From Bimuria novae-zelandiae CBS 107.79 (lineage: Eukaryota; Ascomycota; Dothideomycetes; Pleosporales; Didymosphaeriaceae), in assembly GCA_010015655.1 (NCBI GenBank), contig ML976698.1, forward strand, positions 300,282-364,281: a stretch of DNA of 64,000 bases. Direction: 5' to 3'. Made by a program: the position numbers and the translations under genes. Each line of letters opens with the position of its first letter. Positions within the stretch are counted from its first letter, which is position 1. Below, in pieces: positions 9,676 through 20,876 of this stretch. The notes under the pieces were generated by a model, which worked only from the letters and a program-made list of their open reading frames with translations, did not search any database and was not told the origin of the DNA.

Positions 9676-10284
9676 GTTATGTACGATTGCAGTATTCTGT
9701 CCGTTCCAATTCTAGGATGATGATTAAGACACACAGACAGAACGTGATTATTAGAAATGTTGAGTCTTAAGTAGGACAAGATTGCCTCCGTGTTGTGCAA
9801 TCGAAAGCGTTCCTCAGTCCAATCACGTAGCAACACATGGCAAACGATAATGCGGAGCTGTTACACAACAGACGATGTATAGTTCCGGATGGAAGCATGG
9901 CGACCGCCGTCGTCACTGCAGAGACACAAGGGAAAGAGGTGCGGTGTTAGAGATGTGGTGTAGAGGCTAGGCAAATTTGACGACAAAATTTGAACGCAAA
10001 ATCCCATAATATCGATAAGCATCCTTGATTGTGAAAGATAAAGGCATTTGCTGCCTGCCTGTTATAGATCCATCAGAGCTTGAGTGACATCCCGGCCTTG
10101 GCACGCCGTATCCTTCGATTATTACACCATGGTGAATCGCTTCGACGGTTTACAGGACGCGGTGAGATAGAATAGCAGCGAGGCCTCAGTAGGCGAAGCG
10201 ACGTGGACAAATGCTGAGATTGAGGTGCTGGAGTGTTGACGCATGTCCGCGCTGAGAGTGCTGAGTCATCCCGTCGCCCGGGGG
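9676..10284. other. Spacer between zinc-finger gene and mariner element
   Basis: No coding frame with recognisable content. It should hold the zinc-finger gene promoter (that gene runs leftward from 9675), but I see no clear TATA box. Confidence 0.4.
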
Positions 10285-10838
10285 CACCAGGTGGCGAGCT
10301 AATTCGTGATCGGTGTACGTAAGCAGCACTAGCCATCAACAACAGCCCCTCTATCTACAATAAAACTTTACCCTTATACTAATCACCTAAATCTTATCTA
10401 ATTTTTATAATAAGTAGCTTAATTAACGTGCCGCGAACGCTTAAACGCTTTAAATTTAATATTTAATATACTACGCCTATAAAATTAGCCTACCTATATT
10501 ATTATAGCTACTAGGTAAATAGTAAGACTATTAATAACGTTAATAAGTTATTTTAAATTTTTAAGGCTATAAGTAGACGTTAAAAGTATTAATAACGCAA
10601 GCTAGATATAAAGATCGCGTAAAGGCGTAGCGTAAGCTTTTAACTAAGTTTAATAATAATAAGCTTAAGAAAGCTTTTTAAATACCTATATAAGTTTTTA
10701 AATATATAGTAGAGCCTAAGAAGAATCCTTATAGTTAATACCTACTTACTTATTAAGCTAAAAAGTATAGCGTTAAGCTCTTTAAGCGTTAATTATAATA
10801 TAACTTTAGTTAATAGCTTAATACTTATATATATATAG

Positions 10839-11062
10839 TATTGAATCAAGGTCCCTCTGGTAGCATGACTACCATGGATAACCGAGTAGGAGGAGGGACA
10901 AGGCGGGGTGGCTGCAACGTATTGTATTGACTCTCCTGTTATGTTATTCCTCTTCCGTGTAAATAGTAACGAGGACGCTATAGTCAGCCGTGCCTCCCTT
11001 ACACAGTAGGCACTACGGCCCTTCCTTCCACCAACCTGGAATGAACCCACATATTCTCAACA
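10839..11062 (-). repeat. Copia 3' LTR
   Basis: 224 bp, ending TCTCAACA on the plus strand. It is nearly free of RIP changes compared with the other copy, for example CAAGGTCCCTCTGG here against TAAGGTCCCTCTAG in the right LTR. Any long reading frame across it is non-coding. Confidence 0.93.
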
Positions 11063-14000
11063 CTCCCCCTCAAGACAGGTCTGGTCTGTAGACAACTCTG
11101 AGTTAGTTCTTAAATCTCTTAAATGCAACTCGCTGTAACGGCTTTATTATTCTATTAGTAACTATGTTAGTAGTTAGCACGTAAGCCACCTTAAGTTTGC
11201 CTTATTCTATTATGTCCCGGACAAAGTAATAATAAACGTTAATGTGTTTCAATCTTTCGTGGAGGTAAGGGTTCTTTGTAAGTGCGATAGCGCCCTAGTT
11301 GTCTCCTAACATCTAAACCTTGTTAGTGTCTTTTCCAATATACTTTGGGAATCTAAGATCCCTAAATACTTAAGCAATCCACTAGCCTTGCTTGCAGCAT
11401 GTTAAAAGTGCAATATATTTAGACTTGTAGCTTAATATTACAACCGATCGTTGCTTCTTACTTAACTATAAGATTAGACCTCTATAGAACATCGCAGTGC
11501 TGCCTGAGACGCTCTTTTAGTCTATAGTATTGCTTGCCTAGTTAGCGTCTAAGTAGACGACAAACTATAAGTGTGCTCCCCTTGGTCCGTAGCGTAGTTT
11601 TATTATAACTATTGACTTTAGGTACCGCAGTAGGTTCTTTAATGCATAGCCATGGTGTTCTGCTAGATTACTTATGTATTGGCTTAGCTTTCTAAGGGTA
11701 AATGCAATATCTAGACGTGTAAGTACTATAGCGAATATTAGACTTCTGATTCCTTGCTGGTACTCCGTTGTGTCAATCTAATTATCGTTGTCCGTAGCTA
11801 GTCTAAATAAAGTGTAATTAGCAGATAGGATTTTCTTATCCTTATGCTTCTTACTTAATATTCTAAACTTGTTAAGTACTGCGCGCAGATATTGCTCTTA
11901 GTTAAGGAAAATTATGTAGTGCTTTCTGTCTCTTATAACTCGCACTCTAAGGACCTTATGTACCTCCCCTAGGTTCTTGGCGTTGAATCGTCCAGAAAGC
12001 TTCTTCTAGAACTACTTAGTTTAGGATTGCTCCTTTGCTACTGCAAGAACGTCGTTAACGTAGACTAGGATTTGAATATTTCTCTCCTTATAGACAAACA
12101 TGCAAGGGTCTGCAAGGCTTTGCATAAACCTTTATACAAAAAGCTCTTTCTTTATTAATAGGTTCTAGTCGCGAGTAGCCTGCTTTAGTCCGTACAGGCT
12201 TCGAAGCACTTTTAAAACATGTCCTTTCTTAACATAAACTCCTTTAGGTTGCTTAAGGAGAATCTGTTCTTTAAGGTAAGATTTAGTGAACGCATTCTTG
12301 ATATTATAATAGAAATATTCCAAGTCTTCTGCTACGACAGTGGCCAGGAATAGACGCAAGGTATCCATGCGGATAGTAGGTGCAAAGGTCTTATTATAGT
12401 CGATTCCATGTACTTGGGTAAAACCACGTGCCACTAGGCGCGCTTTAAATTATTTAACTATCCTGTCTAGCTTAGTTTTAATTATAAAAACCCACTTTGA
12501 ATTAACTATATTAGCGTCTTTTGGCCGTAAAACTTCTTCTTAGGTTCTGTTTTCCATTAGCAAGATTATCTCCTCCAGCACTATTGCTTTCTATTAATTT
12601 CCGTACTTTGGGTCGTTTATAGCTTGTTGATATGTCTGGGGAATTGGAATTCCTGTAATCTTAGTTGCTAGAAAGGCTTTTTTAAAGATCTAGGCTTCTC
12701 TATCTGTTTCTTTGTCCGTAAAATTAACTTATGCTAGCATAGCTTTAATAATCTTGCGGAGTCTTTTATTCTTAGCAGTGTCTCCTTTAGATCTCTTACG
12801 TTTAGACTGTCTTATAAAGTATCTTAGAGCTTCTAGCAAGGATTGAGCTGGTTCCTTAGGTTCTTTAGTTGTTAGATCTGGTACTCGCTTATCTTGTGAG
12901 ATGGTGGTAGGAGGAGCGATAGTTAGCTTCCTTAGTCTTCCTCTTCCACGCTTAATTGGCTCGGGAGTTAGTTTTACTTGTTCTGTAGGAGGTGGTTCTA
13001 TCTCGTTTACAGTTAATGGTTCTATCTATTCTATAGTAGCTTGTTCTATAGGATCTGCAGAAGTCGGTTCTGTAGGAGTTGGTTCTGCAGGAGTTGGTTC
13101 TGCAGGAGTTAGTTCTGCAGGAGTTAGTTCTGCAGGAGTTAGTTAAGCGCGAGCTAGTTAAGTAGGATCTAGTTAAGTAGTAGTTATTTTAGCAGGAGTA
13201 GGATCTTTCCTTAGTCTTCCTCTTAGTTTTTAGTCTAGCATAGTATTTGGCGTTTCTTGTGATCCAGCTGGAATGTTCCGCAACTGTAGTTTGACTCTCC
13301 CTTTAGGTATGTGTTCGTCTACTAACATACGACTTAATCTTAAGGTATATTCTAGTTCTAGCGAGTAGAACTTAAACTACTTATTTATTATCTTAGAATA
13401 TCCTATAAATACTCTAACTCTGCCGTGGTCTATAAGCTTGTCGTGTCGTTAATCTGCTAGAATTATCTTAGGGTGGATGTAGGAGTAGCACTTGCTCCCT
13501 TATACACGGATATAATTAATAGATAGCGTCTTTCCTATAAAAGCCTCTTTAGGGCTAACTTGCTTACTATTAATTATAGGTCCTATATTAGTGTGGTTTT
13601 ACATATACGTGTCGGCTTCCACAGCTTCGTCCTAGAATTCGATTGGCAAACTAGCGTCCTTAAGCATTACTTTTATGTCAGCTTCTATAGTTTAGATATT
13701 CCGCTTAGCTAGTCTATTCTAATATAATAATGTAATTGTGGTAGGCTGCAGTTTAACTCCCTGTGTAATTCTCTATTCCTTAACTTGTTACAAGAGTTCT
13801 AGAGCGTTGTTAGTCCCGGCAGCTTTAACTTTCTTATTAGTCTAATGTTTAACAAAGGTCTTTTAGACTCTAAGTTCCTTTTATGCGTCTCCCTTTTACT
13901 TTATTAAGATAACCTAGTTCTTTCGCGTGTAGCTATTAATAATAAGGAGAAACCATTGGTTACCTCGTAGGGATGTTAGAAAGGGTCCTATAATATTAAA

Positions 14001-16167
14001 CTATACTAGGGCTAGCTTCTTAGCTTTGTAATCTCGTAGCTAATTAGGGATGCTATTCCTTATCTTTGTTAAGGCGCAGACTTCGCAGATTTCTTTCTTT
14101 ACTAGGACTCGAATCTTCTTCTAGAGAGTTGTGACTTCGTGGAGTTTAGCAATCTTTGCGGGTCCCAGGTGTGCAAAGCGTCTGTGGTACAGCAAGTATC
14201 TCTCCTTTTCACCAGTCTCGAGTTCGGAATCAGCTAGTGTGTAAAGGACTTCTGTATCTAGGGCTGGTGCATAGCGTTCTGTGCCTGGAAATGCTGTCTC
14301 TTTGTATCCATCTGCAATGTGTGACACTACGTAGAGGCTATTGTCTATAGTTGCTTTAATAATCGTCTTCTTCCCCAATTTAAAGGATAGTGTGTAGGAA
14401 TTAAAACGACCCTTTAGGCCTGCTGCACAAATTCGTCTCCCTAATAGTAAATTAACCCTAAGGTTAGGTACTAGCAGTATATCTAAAAGCCATGTTAAAG
14501 ATTTATCCTTATAAACTATTTAGGCTTCTTTTTTCTAGTCTGCGTATAATTCTCCCCTTCTAACCCAAACAAGTCTCCGCTTAATCTTGATTATTTGTCT
14601 AAACAGCGAGGGTTAGTTAGACATGTGTAAGGAGGCGCCAGTGTCGCCAGCCTAGGTAGATAGAGAGGCCTTACTAAGGATGTCTTTAGAGAGACGATAT
14701 GTCTTAATTTCCTTGTCTTCTAAGTCTAAGGTATTAGTTAATATCTCTAGCTCTAACTCTAACCTAACTTCTTTAGCTCTATATACTTTACTAGTCTTGT
14801 TATTAAGTTTCCCGGGCTTAATAAGTAGCTTAGACAGCTTTATAAAGGACTTCTTCTTCTTCTTCTTTTCCCTTTTAGCTTTGTATTCTCTTAGGAGCTT
14901 TCGAGCCTTTACTAGTTTTAAACAGTCTCGAATATAGTGAGGTTTATCGTAGAGGTAGCACTCGATAACAGGCGTAGGACTTAGTTTAGAGTTTAGTAAT
15001 AGGTCCCTACTACCTCGTTTATGCGGCGGAATGTACTTGTGGGCTTTCCTAAATGCTAGAAGAGCTTGCTTATTAGCGTCTTACTAGTCTTAGACCTCCT
15101 TCTCTTCCAGGAACTTAAGCTTTTGTTTAATAGTAAGGTTAAGCTAGGCGTTTAAGGTGTCGATTATAGTCCTAAACCTTATTAGGAGTAATCTTGTAAG
15201 GATAAGTAGTAGTACTAAGTCTTTATAGGCTCTATTAGTGTTAGCGTCTACTAATACAAGCTTGCGTTAGTAATCCTTTAGCTTTTCCTATAATCTAATA
15301 ATTATGCTCTTAGAATTAAATGTAAATGTCTAGATCTTAATTATGTACATGTTAGTAGTTATAGCGTTAGTTTAGGTGTACTTCTTGCGCAAGTAAGACT
15401 AGAACTAGAAGGTAGTATTATACTTATTAATAAGGGCCTAGTTATTATTGCTAAGGGATCTAAATAGGAGGTTAATTACAGTAGCTTCGTCCTCTAGGTA
15501 CTTGTCTCTCTTGTCGATATTAATGCGGGCCTTAGCAGTCTTATCTACGATATCTAGTCCTTTTACAGTATCTAATAGATTTCTAGCCATAGTAATTTTA
15601 CAGTGTTCCTCTAGGCTCTTCTCGCACACGTAGAAGACTCTCTTTCCTCTTAGCTTAATTTTGTTCTGGCGGAACCAAGCATCATGATTCTTAGCTATAA
15701 GCTTAGGAATCTTCTATTCTTCCCTCTCTTCAGCCATCGTGTGTGTTCGGGTGTGACAAGGCTCACACGTGCTGGTTGCAGGCGGTGGAGGCGATGCGGA
15801 CGGCGAGGCAGGCAAGGCAGGCAGGCGGTGCCAGCGGTGCCAACGATGCCAGCGATGTAGGCGATGCGGGCGATATTTGCGAATAATATGCTGCAGGTAG
15901 GGCAGTCGTTGTTAGTTCTTAGGCGTAAAGAAGATGAGTAGATATGTTGCGTGTTAACCGCGTTGCACATGGCTTCTAGTAATTATGTTTAATTCTTGCT
16001 TGAATCTAAGTCCTCGCGACTCTAGTAGGTGTTTAATTCTTTTCGCGAATTATAGCTAGGTCCTTCGCGACCTTAGTAGTGATTTAATTCCTTCTTAAAT
16101 CTAAGTCCTGCGCGACTCTGGTGGGATTAAAATAATAACATTAGTTTTAGTAACTAGGCTTATAACC
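11063..16167 (-). pseudogene. Copia gag-pol, multiply interrupted
   Basis: Gag probably starts with ATG at 15737 and meets a TAG within a few codons; further on is HCKITMARNLLDTVKGLD. Around 14950 a degraded zinc knuckle (CYLYDKPHYIRDC) is followed by the protease motif AGDTGASLHMSN, where the catalytic DTGA survives. The integrase zinc region (LLYHRRFAHLGPAKIAKLHE) lies near 14170. The reverse transcriptase fragment at 12165-12434 reads GIDYNKTFAPTIRMDTLRLF and SLYGLKQATRD, strong RVT_2 landmarks. Between these the frame is broken by stops that restore as Gln or Trp codons. 15760-15900, upstream of gag, is a GC-rich run of imperfect GGCGATGC-type repeats that escaped mutation. Confidence 0.9.
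13066..13140. repeat. 15-bp tandem repeat inside Copia pol
   Basis: Five units of GGTTCTGCAGGAGTT with one or two changes each. On the minus strand they encode TPAEP/TPAEL repeats, a flexible linker between integrase and reverse transcriptase. Diverged units continue to about 13200. Confidence 0.85.
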
Positions 16168-16391
16168 TATTAAATTAAGGTCCCTCTAGTAGCATAACTA
16201 CTATAGATAACTAAGTAGGAGGAGGGACAAGGCGGGGTAGCTATAACGTATTATATTAACTCTCCTATTATGTTATTCCTCTTCCGTGTAAATAGTAACG
16301 AGGACGCTACAGTCAGCCGTGCCTCCCTCACACAGTAGGCACTACGGCCCTTCCTTCCACTAACCTAGAATGAACCCACATATTCTCAACA
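16168..16391 (-). repeat. Copia 5' LTR
   Basis: 224 bp, same length as the left copy, with several C-to-T and G-to-A differences concentrated in its left half. The TATAG target duplication follows directly. Confidence 0.93.
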
Positions 16392-16396
16392 TATAG

Positions 16397-17283
16397 TACT
16401 TTATAGTAATTTTTTAATAAACACTAACAAAGCTGCGCGCGTATAGTATAGCTAATAAAATAAAAATTTACTTATTATAGGTTACTAAAATTAAGTTTTT
16501 TTTACTAATAAGGCTTATTTTAACCTATATAAGTACCTTTAAAAGCCTTATTAGCTGCGTTAACGCGGGCAGTAATAATAATATAAAAAAGTTACTAATA
16601 TATAGCTTTAAAGCACTTTTAAGGGTTAGGTTTTATACATGTACGCCTGCGTTAACTAGGACTTTAAATTAGAGCTTTACTTTTATAATAACAACAAAGA
16701 AATGCCTATAGTTATTAAGCCTCCGCCGAAACCTTGCAAAAGGATGTATAAGTCCTCTTAGCAGTACAAAAAGCGCGTACAAGAATGGGAGGCTTATAAG
16801 CCTCCCAAAGTTGACGTAGATTCTTAGGGGAACTATATAACGCAAGCCTACTATACAGAGCATATACTACCTACGTATATTAAGATCCTTAACAACGCGC
16901 GCACTCGTAATCCTTATAAATATTTTATTTTATAAGAAAATAATAACCTATTATATAGTATAAGATTAAAACACAACGTTACGCGTATATTTAAGATATC
17001 TTAAGGAGTGCGGCTCCTCATACACCTAGGGAGGTCACCAGATCTCAATCCTACAGAAGGATGCTGGCTCATCCTTAAAGAAAAGGCCAAAAGGCGTCTC
17101 CACAAGCCATGTGAAGGTGAGACGCCTTGGGATAGGACTACAAAACACCTCAAGGATATACTACGGCAAATATGGGATGAGATCTCTATTAATGAGATCA
17201 GGGAGCTTATCGAGGAGATGCCAGATCGCTGCCAAAGGCTCATAGAAACTGGCGGCGAGAAGATACGCTCACAACGCTGGTGA
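16397..17283 (+). pseudogene. Mariner transposase, C-terminal part, partly RIP-mutated
   Basis: The frame contains YKKRVQEWEAYKPPKVDVD, then NYITQAYYTEHILPTYIK, and from 17008 the undamaged run ending SPDLNPTEGCWLILKEKAKR and RELIEEMPDRCQRLIETGG. The SPDLNP-E signature carries the last acidic residue of the mariner DDE/D triad. TAG and TAA interrupt the part before 17000, while the last 92 codons have none, a sharp contrast inside one gene. The N-terminal half lies beyond the Copia insertion at 10340-10833, where a degraded frame begins with a basic stretch. Not functional. Confidence 0.75.
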
Positions 17284-17513
17284 ATATACTATACATATCC
17301 TACATACTGTAGAGATCCTGAGATCTTAACACCAAATCTAAGCTCTACGCGTCAGATTTAAGCTTTAAAATTAAGTTTAGCCTTAAAATTAAGTTAATAT
17401 GCGTTAAGAACCTTAGAATTTCGACTTTGTATAGTAATTACTATAGGAGAACAAAATTTGGCGGTTGTGCTTACATAAACCGATCACGAATTAGCTCGCC
17501 ACCTGGTGGCATA

Positions 17514-17950
17514 ACGTGTTTGGCAAGCGAGTGGATCAGGCAAGTAAGCAGATCACTCTATTTTACTAGTAAAACCGTGATTTTTACATCCCTGTTAAGG
17601 CTCTTAATACTTATTAATAAATTCTAAATTTTTAATGTAGTTATATTATATGTGTAAGAATAACTATACTAAATTTCTATAGTTCTAATATATGTAGTTA
17701 TTAAAATATGGCGTATGGGGACCAAAATACCCCTATAATGTAGTAATTCTTAAATAACGTCCAGTTTCTTTAGGCTAGAGCTTAATAATTTTAAATATAT
17801 AAATTATTTATATCGGTGCAGCCAGCTATATAACTTTATAAATATTACTATTATGTATTAAGATACTTAACAGGGGTATAAAAATCACGGTTTTACTAGT
17901 AAATGGAGTGATCCGCTTACTTGCCTGATCCACTCGCTTGCCGAACACGT
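17514..17950. mobile_element. MITE with Fot1/pogo-type termini, about 437 bp
   Basis: Long inverted repeats of about 85 bp (ACGTGTTTGGCAAGCGAG on the left; CTCGCTTGCCGAACACGT on the right) are bounded by TA on both sides (17512-17513, 17951-17952). The interior is AT-rich and non-coding. Each end holds two 17-bp units (GGCAAGCGAGTGGATCA, GGCAAGTAAGCAGATCA) followed by TCTATTTTACTAGTAAAA. The same architecture recurs in the MITE at 61745, and related ends bound the Fot1-like elements, so it was probably moved by a Fot1-like transposase. Confidence 0.85.
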
Positions 17951-17952
17951 TA

Positions 17953-20876
17953 TCGGCAAAATAATCTGCCGGTGAACCCCGTGGTGAGGCGAAGGGTATG
18001 ATGGCCTTGTAGCACCTCTCCATCTTGACTTCAGAAGCACGATGGCCGGCGCCACGTGTGAATGGGACGGCTCGGGAAATAGTTACATCGTCAAATTCAG
18101 CACACCTCCCGCTAATTTAGACGGAGTAGGCGAACGCTGCCTTCATAGACAAAGTTGAAAGAAAGACTGATACGATGCAGGTTAAGTCTTTGGGGCCCGG
18201 GCATCCCACGTATTTTGGCCAGTATCCGTCAGCGCTAGTATGTGGCATTGCTAGTTTGGAGTCAGACGTCCCAGTGTCTGAGATCCCGAGAGCCCTCAGC
18301 CGGCCGTTGCAATCTCAACTTCTTCTTTCGCAGCCTCGTTGTCGCTACTGGAATTTGGTCGTTGGCCCTCGACCAGCCGCAGATTAAGAGCTGCAGCGCA
18401 TACCCGTCACCGAAGACCTCCGGACGAGGAAGTTCATTTTCCCGGACAAAGACCACGAAGCGTTCGACATAGTCTACGGTACACCGCGTTCGTTGCAAGG
18501 ACACTTCGGCGTCGAGTCGATGGTCGAGTCCGAGATGTCGGAGCATATGCGCTCGGCGGGATAAACAGCGCCTGCAAAGGCGGCTCCATTGTAGGAGCTC
18601 TCGTGGTCGCCGTCAGACGTAAAGTTACCCACCAGGCTCATCTCGCGACCCCTTGTTGACTCAGGCTGCAGAATCCTCGTCCCGTCGCGCGTTTCTTTCC
18701 TAGTCCATAACACGAGCACATCCTGCTACACGCCTGCCTCGATTGCGTCACGTACCGAATAACTTGCCATCGCCAGCCCAGTGGCTTCAACGATGTCTCC
18801 ACGTGGCGGAGCCTTTGCGAACCCCCCTCGACCATGCTAAATTACATACCTTGGAGTGGTATGCTTAGCAAGCGGGCAGATTATCAAAAGAGGACCGAAA
18901 GATGGACATAAATTGAGCCTAGAAACGGGATCTAAAGCTTGTCGAATCCTAGAATAGAGTCTTGCTAGGATCTAGAACGGGAGCCTGCGACCACACGTAG
19001 GGCCATCTTTGAAATCGCAACGCAGTCTTTGATTGTGCCTCTAACCCACACACTGGTTTATTCTATTGCATTCTATCTACCCTTCGCCTCTACGACCGTT
19101 ACGTCCTTGTCGCATCGTGACCACTATGGGGAATAGATCCTCGCCTCTCGCAAGGCATAATGTTTTGGCAGGGCCGACCGTAGGCCTTGGATTGAAAGGC
19201 GTTCCGATTCGTCAGTCTGCTGATGCTATTTTGGTCGAGCTCGGATATTTGCTAGTTAACGTACAAAGCTTGATCGCCGGCGACCATGCGCTGCATGGTT
19301 GGACAATTTGCACCACTTTGCTTTTCAACCTGGCCAAACCGGCCTCATGCTCTACCAAACATCGCGTCATCTCTTCAAATCACGGTCAAGATTGCTGCGA
19401 ACGGAACAAACCGCTGGATAGGATGTGGCTGAATTCAATGCATTCTGTGTGTGTCGCAATCGCTCGCGAGGATAAAGGAAACCACAGGAATGTAAGTTGT
19501 CGCTCTTGCCCTCTAATCATGTGAGCTCGTGTCCGCTTTCGGGCTAGGCTTGTGCTCTAGCTCTCTGAACTACATACCTTTCCCATGCTATTTAAGTTTG
19601 GGTTCAACCTGATTTTCAGCTCAGGCTCTCACAAACTTTGATCAGACTCAATCTGACTTGCTATATACTCCCTTCGCCCGCCGCGATCTGTCGTTCAACT
19701 TCTAGAACACTCTTCCCTCTCTACCTACGAGTCCTCAGGGCAATCCTGATCACCTCTTCCTTCGCCGAGCCATCGTAAATAAGCTGTGGAGACGCTCAGT
19801 CTAGAAGACGGGAACCTGAGAACTAGCCGCAAAGTCAATCATATCGGGGGGCCATGGATCGGACGAAAGACAATAATCTAGTGGCTGCCGCCATAGGAGT
19901 GCTCCTGCTTGGTGCAGTAAAAGAAGGCGATGCAGAGCGTGTCGGTGAAGCGATAAGTGTGACTAAAGAGGCTCACCACGTCCACGAACAGGAGAGTTCA
20001 GCAACGGAAAAAGAGAAGGAACTAGAGTCGATAGTCTCTAAGAAGAACACTGTTGTTCCGAAACCCCGGAAGTAATCATTAATCGAGGTAATGTCGCTAT
20101 ACATGAGACTTTTCATCGATAGAGAGTCCCTAAAATGGTACAGGAAGTGCACAGGAGACTTGGAAAGGTCCTGTAATTTTGGCTATCATAGTCCTGATTT
20201 CTTTGTTGTGCCTCGAATTGATTAGCAAAAGCTAAATCTGACGGATAAATCTCAAGTCTTTCAACAATTTTTAAGAAACGGTGCAGATCGCAGGCCGTTA
20301 GCTTGAATCTTCCAAACAGGTGTAGCAAGATCAATGAGTTGCGGTCCAAATCCTGCCAACAGACTGGACACATGATCTCCAGATGCGCAGGGACAGGACA
20401 GAAAAGCGCTATCAAATCCAAATGTTGCGCTCTCCCATTGTGTCCTCCATTCTAAAACAGCCGATTGCGCGTCTTTGCTACGTGGACGCACATTCGTTGC
20501 GACCATGTAGAAGGAGGAGCGGACGGCATGTTTCTTCCTCGGTTTGAAGAGACGCACGTTAGAGAACTTCGAAAACATCTTGATTATTTAGATAGTCTCC
20601 AATGCTTCCACTCTGTGCATTAACAATACCAACGCTCCGTGACATTTAGGAAAATATGAGACCGCGAATCCGAAAGCCTAAGAGCGACGAGCCTTCTGAC
20701 GAATGAGAAACAGGTTCAAAGCTGAACCTGCACCAATGACGACTTGGGGTGAGCTCTCCGGGATCATGGGCTCGGCGCTTAGCGCTTTAGCCTGGCGAAC
20801 AGCCGAGATCATTCCCGCTTCGTCATGATTCATTCTTCTTCCCCAACGGCAGGCCTTTTCTCCTCATCACTTCCTA
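17953..20876. other. Spacer with weak reading frames only
   Basis: Mixed-composition DNA. At 18175-18561 (plus) a frame of about 128 codons is broken once by TAA at 18385-18387. Its second half reads RTRKFIFPDKDHEAFDIVYG, which looks coding but matches no family I recognise. Frames at 19066-19524 (plus) and 20113-20578 (minus) lack motifs. Possibly remnants of host genes. Confidence 0.35.
19854..20075 (+). CDS. Small hypothetical protein
   Basis: A 73-codon frame starting in a good context (GGGCCATGG-like) and ending TAA. The N-terminus NNLVAAAIGVLLLGAVKEGD is hydrophobic for about 13 residues; the rest is charged, rich in E and K, with a basic end (KKNTVVPKPRK). No family recognised. It lies between mobile elements, and the codon pattern alone does not prove expression. 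It may equally be chance. Confidence 0.25.
   Translation: MDRTKDNNLVAAAIGVLLLGAVKEGDAERVGEAISVTKEAHHVHEQESSATEKEKELESIVSKKNTVVPKPRK

Larger units (their letters stand above)
10839..16391 (-). mobile_element. Ty1/Copia LTR retrotransposon, RIP-inactivated
   Basis: Two 224-bp LTRs flank 5.1 kb of internal sequence. The 5-bp target duplication TATAG is present at 10834-10838 and 16392-16396. The element reads on the minus strand: the LTR starts TGTTGAGAATATG, and the polypurine tract (TTGAGGGGGAG) lies just inside the left LTR at 11063-11074. Internal order on the minus strand is gag (UBN2-like), zinc knuckle, protease, integrase, reverse transcriptase, as expected for Copia. Most of the interior is AT-rich with frequent TAG/TAA, and the right LTR has several C-to-T changes relative to the left one. 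It is inserted in the mariner element. Confidence 0.93.
10285..17508 (+). mobile_element. Tc1/mariner element split by a Copia retrotransposon
   Basis: Inverted repeats of 30 bp bound it: 10285-10314 begins CACCAGGTGGCGAGC, and 17479-17508 is its reverse complement. Similarity continues loosely inward (GTACGTAAGCA against TTATGTAAGCA). Subtracting the nested Copia element leaves about 1.67 kb, normal for Tc1/mariner. The interior left of the insertion is RIP-mutated. On the right, the frame from about 16650 to 17283 reads as the C-terminal half of an IS630/mariner transposase with stops, ending in an unmutated stretch. No clean TA target duplication remains: the right end runs into a MITE inserted 4 bp away. 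Confidence 0.75.

Noticed and set aside
9360..9836. Alternative minus-strand frames across the zinc-finger repeats
   Set aside because: They are frame shadows of the repeated finger units; only one frame keeps the C-x2-C and H spacing.
10793..11050. 85-codon minus-strand frame
   Set aside because: It lies in the Copia LTR.
15695..15970. 91-codon minus-strand frame with an A/G/C-rich repeat
   Set aside because: It lies in the leader upstream of Copia gag; the gag ATG at 15737 is in another frame.
20113..20578. Two overlapping minus-strand frames of about 100 codons
   Set aside because: No intron I could propose joins them into a convincing protein, and no family is recognised.
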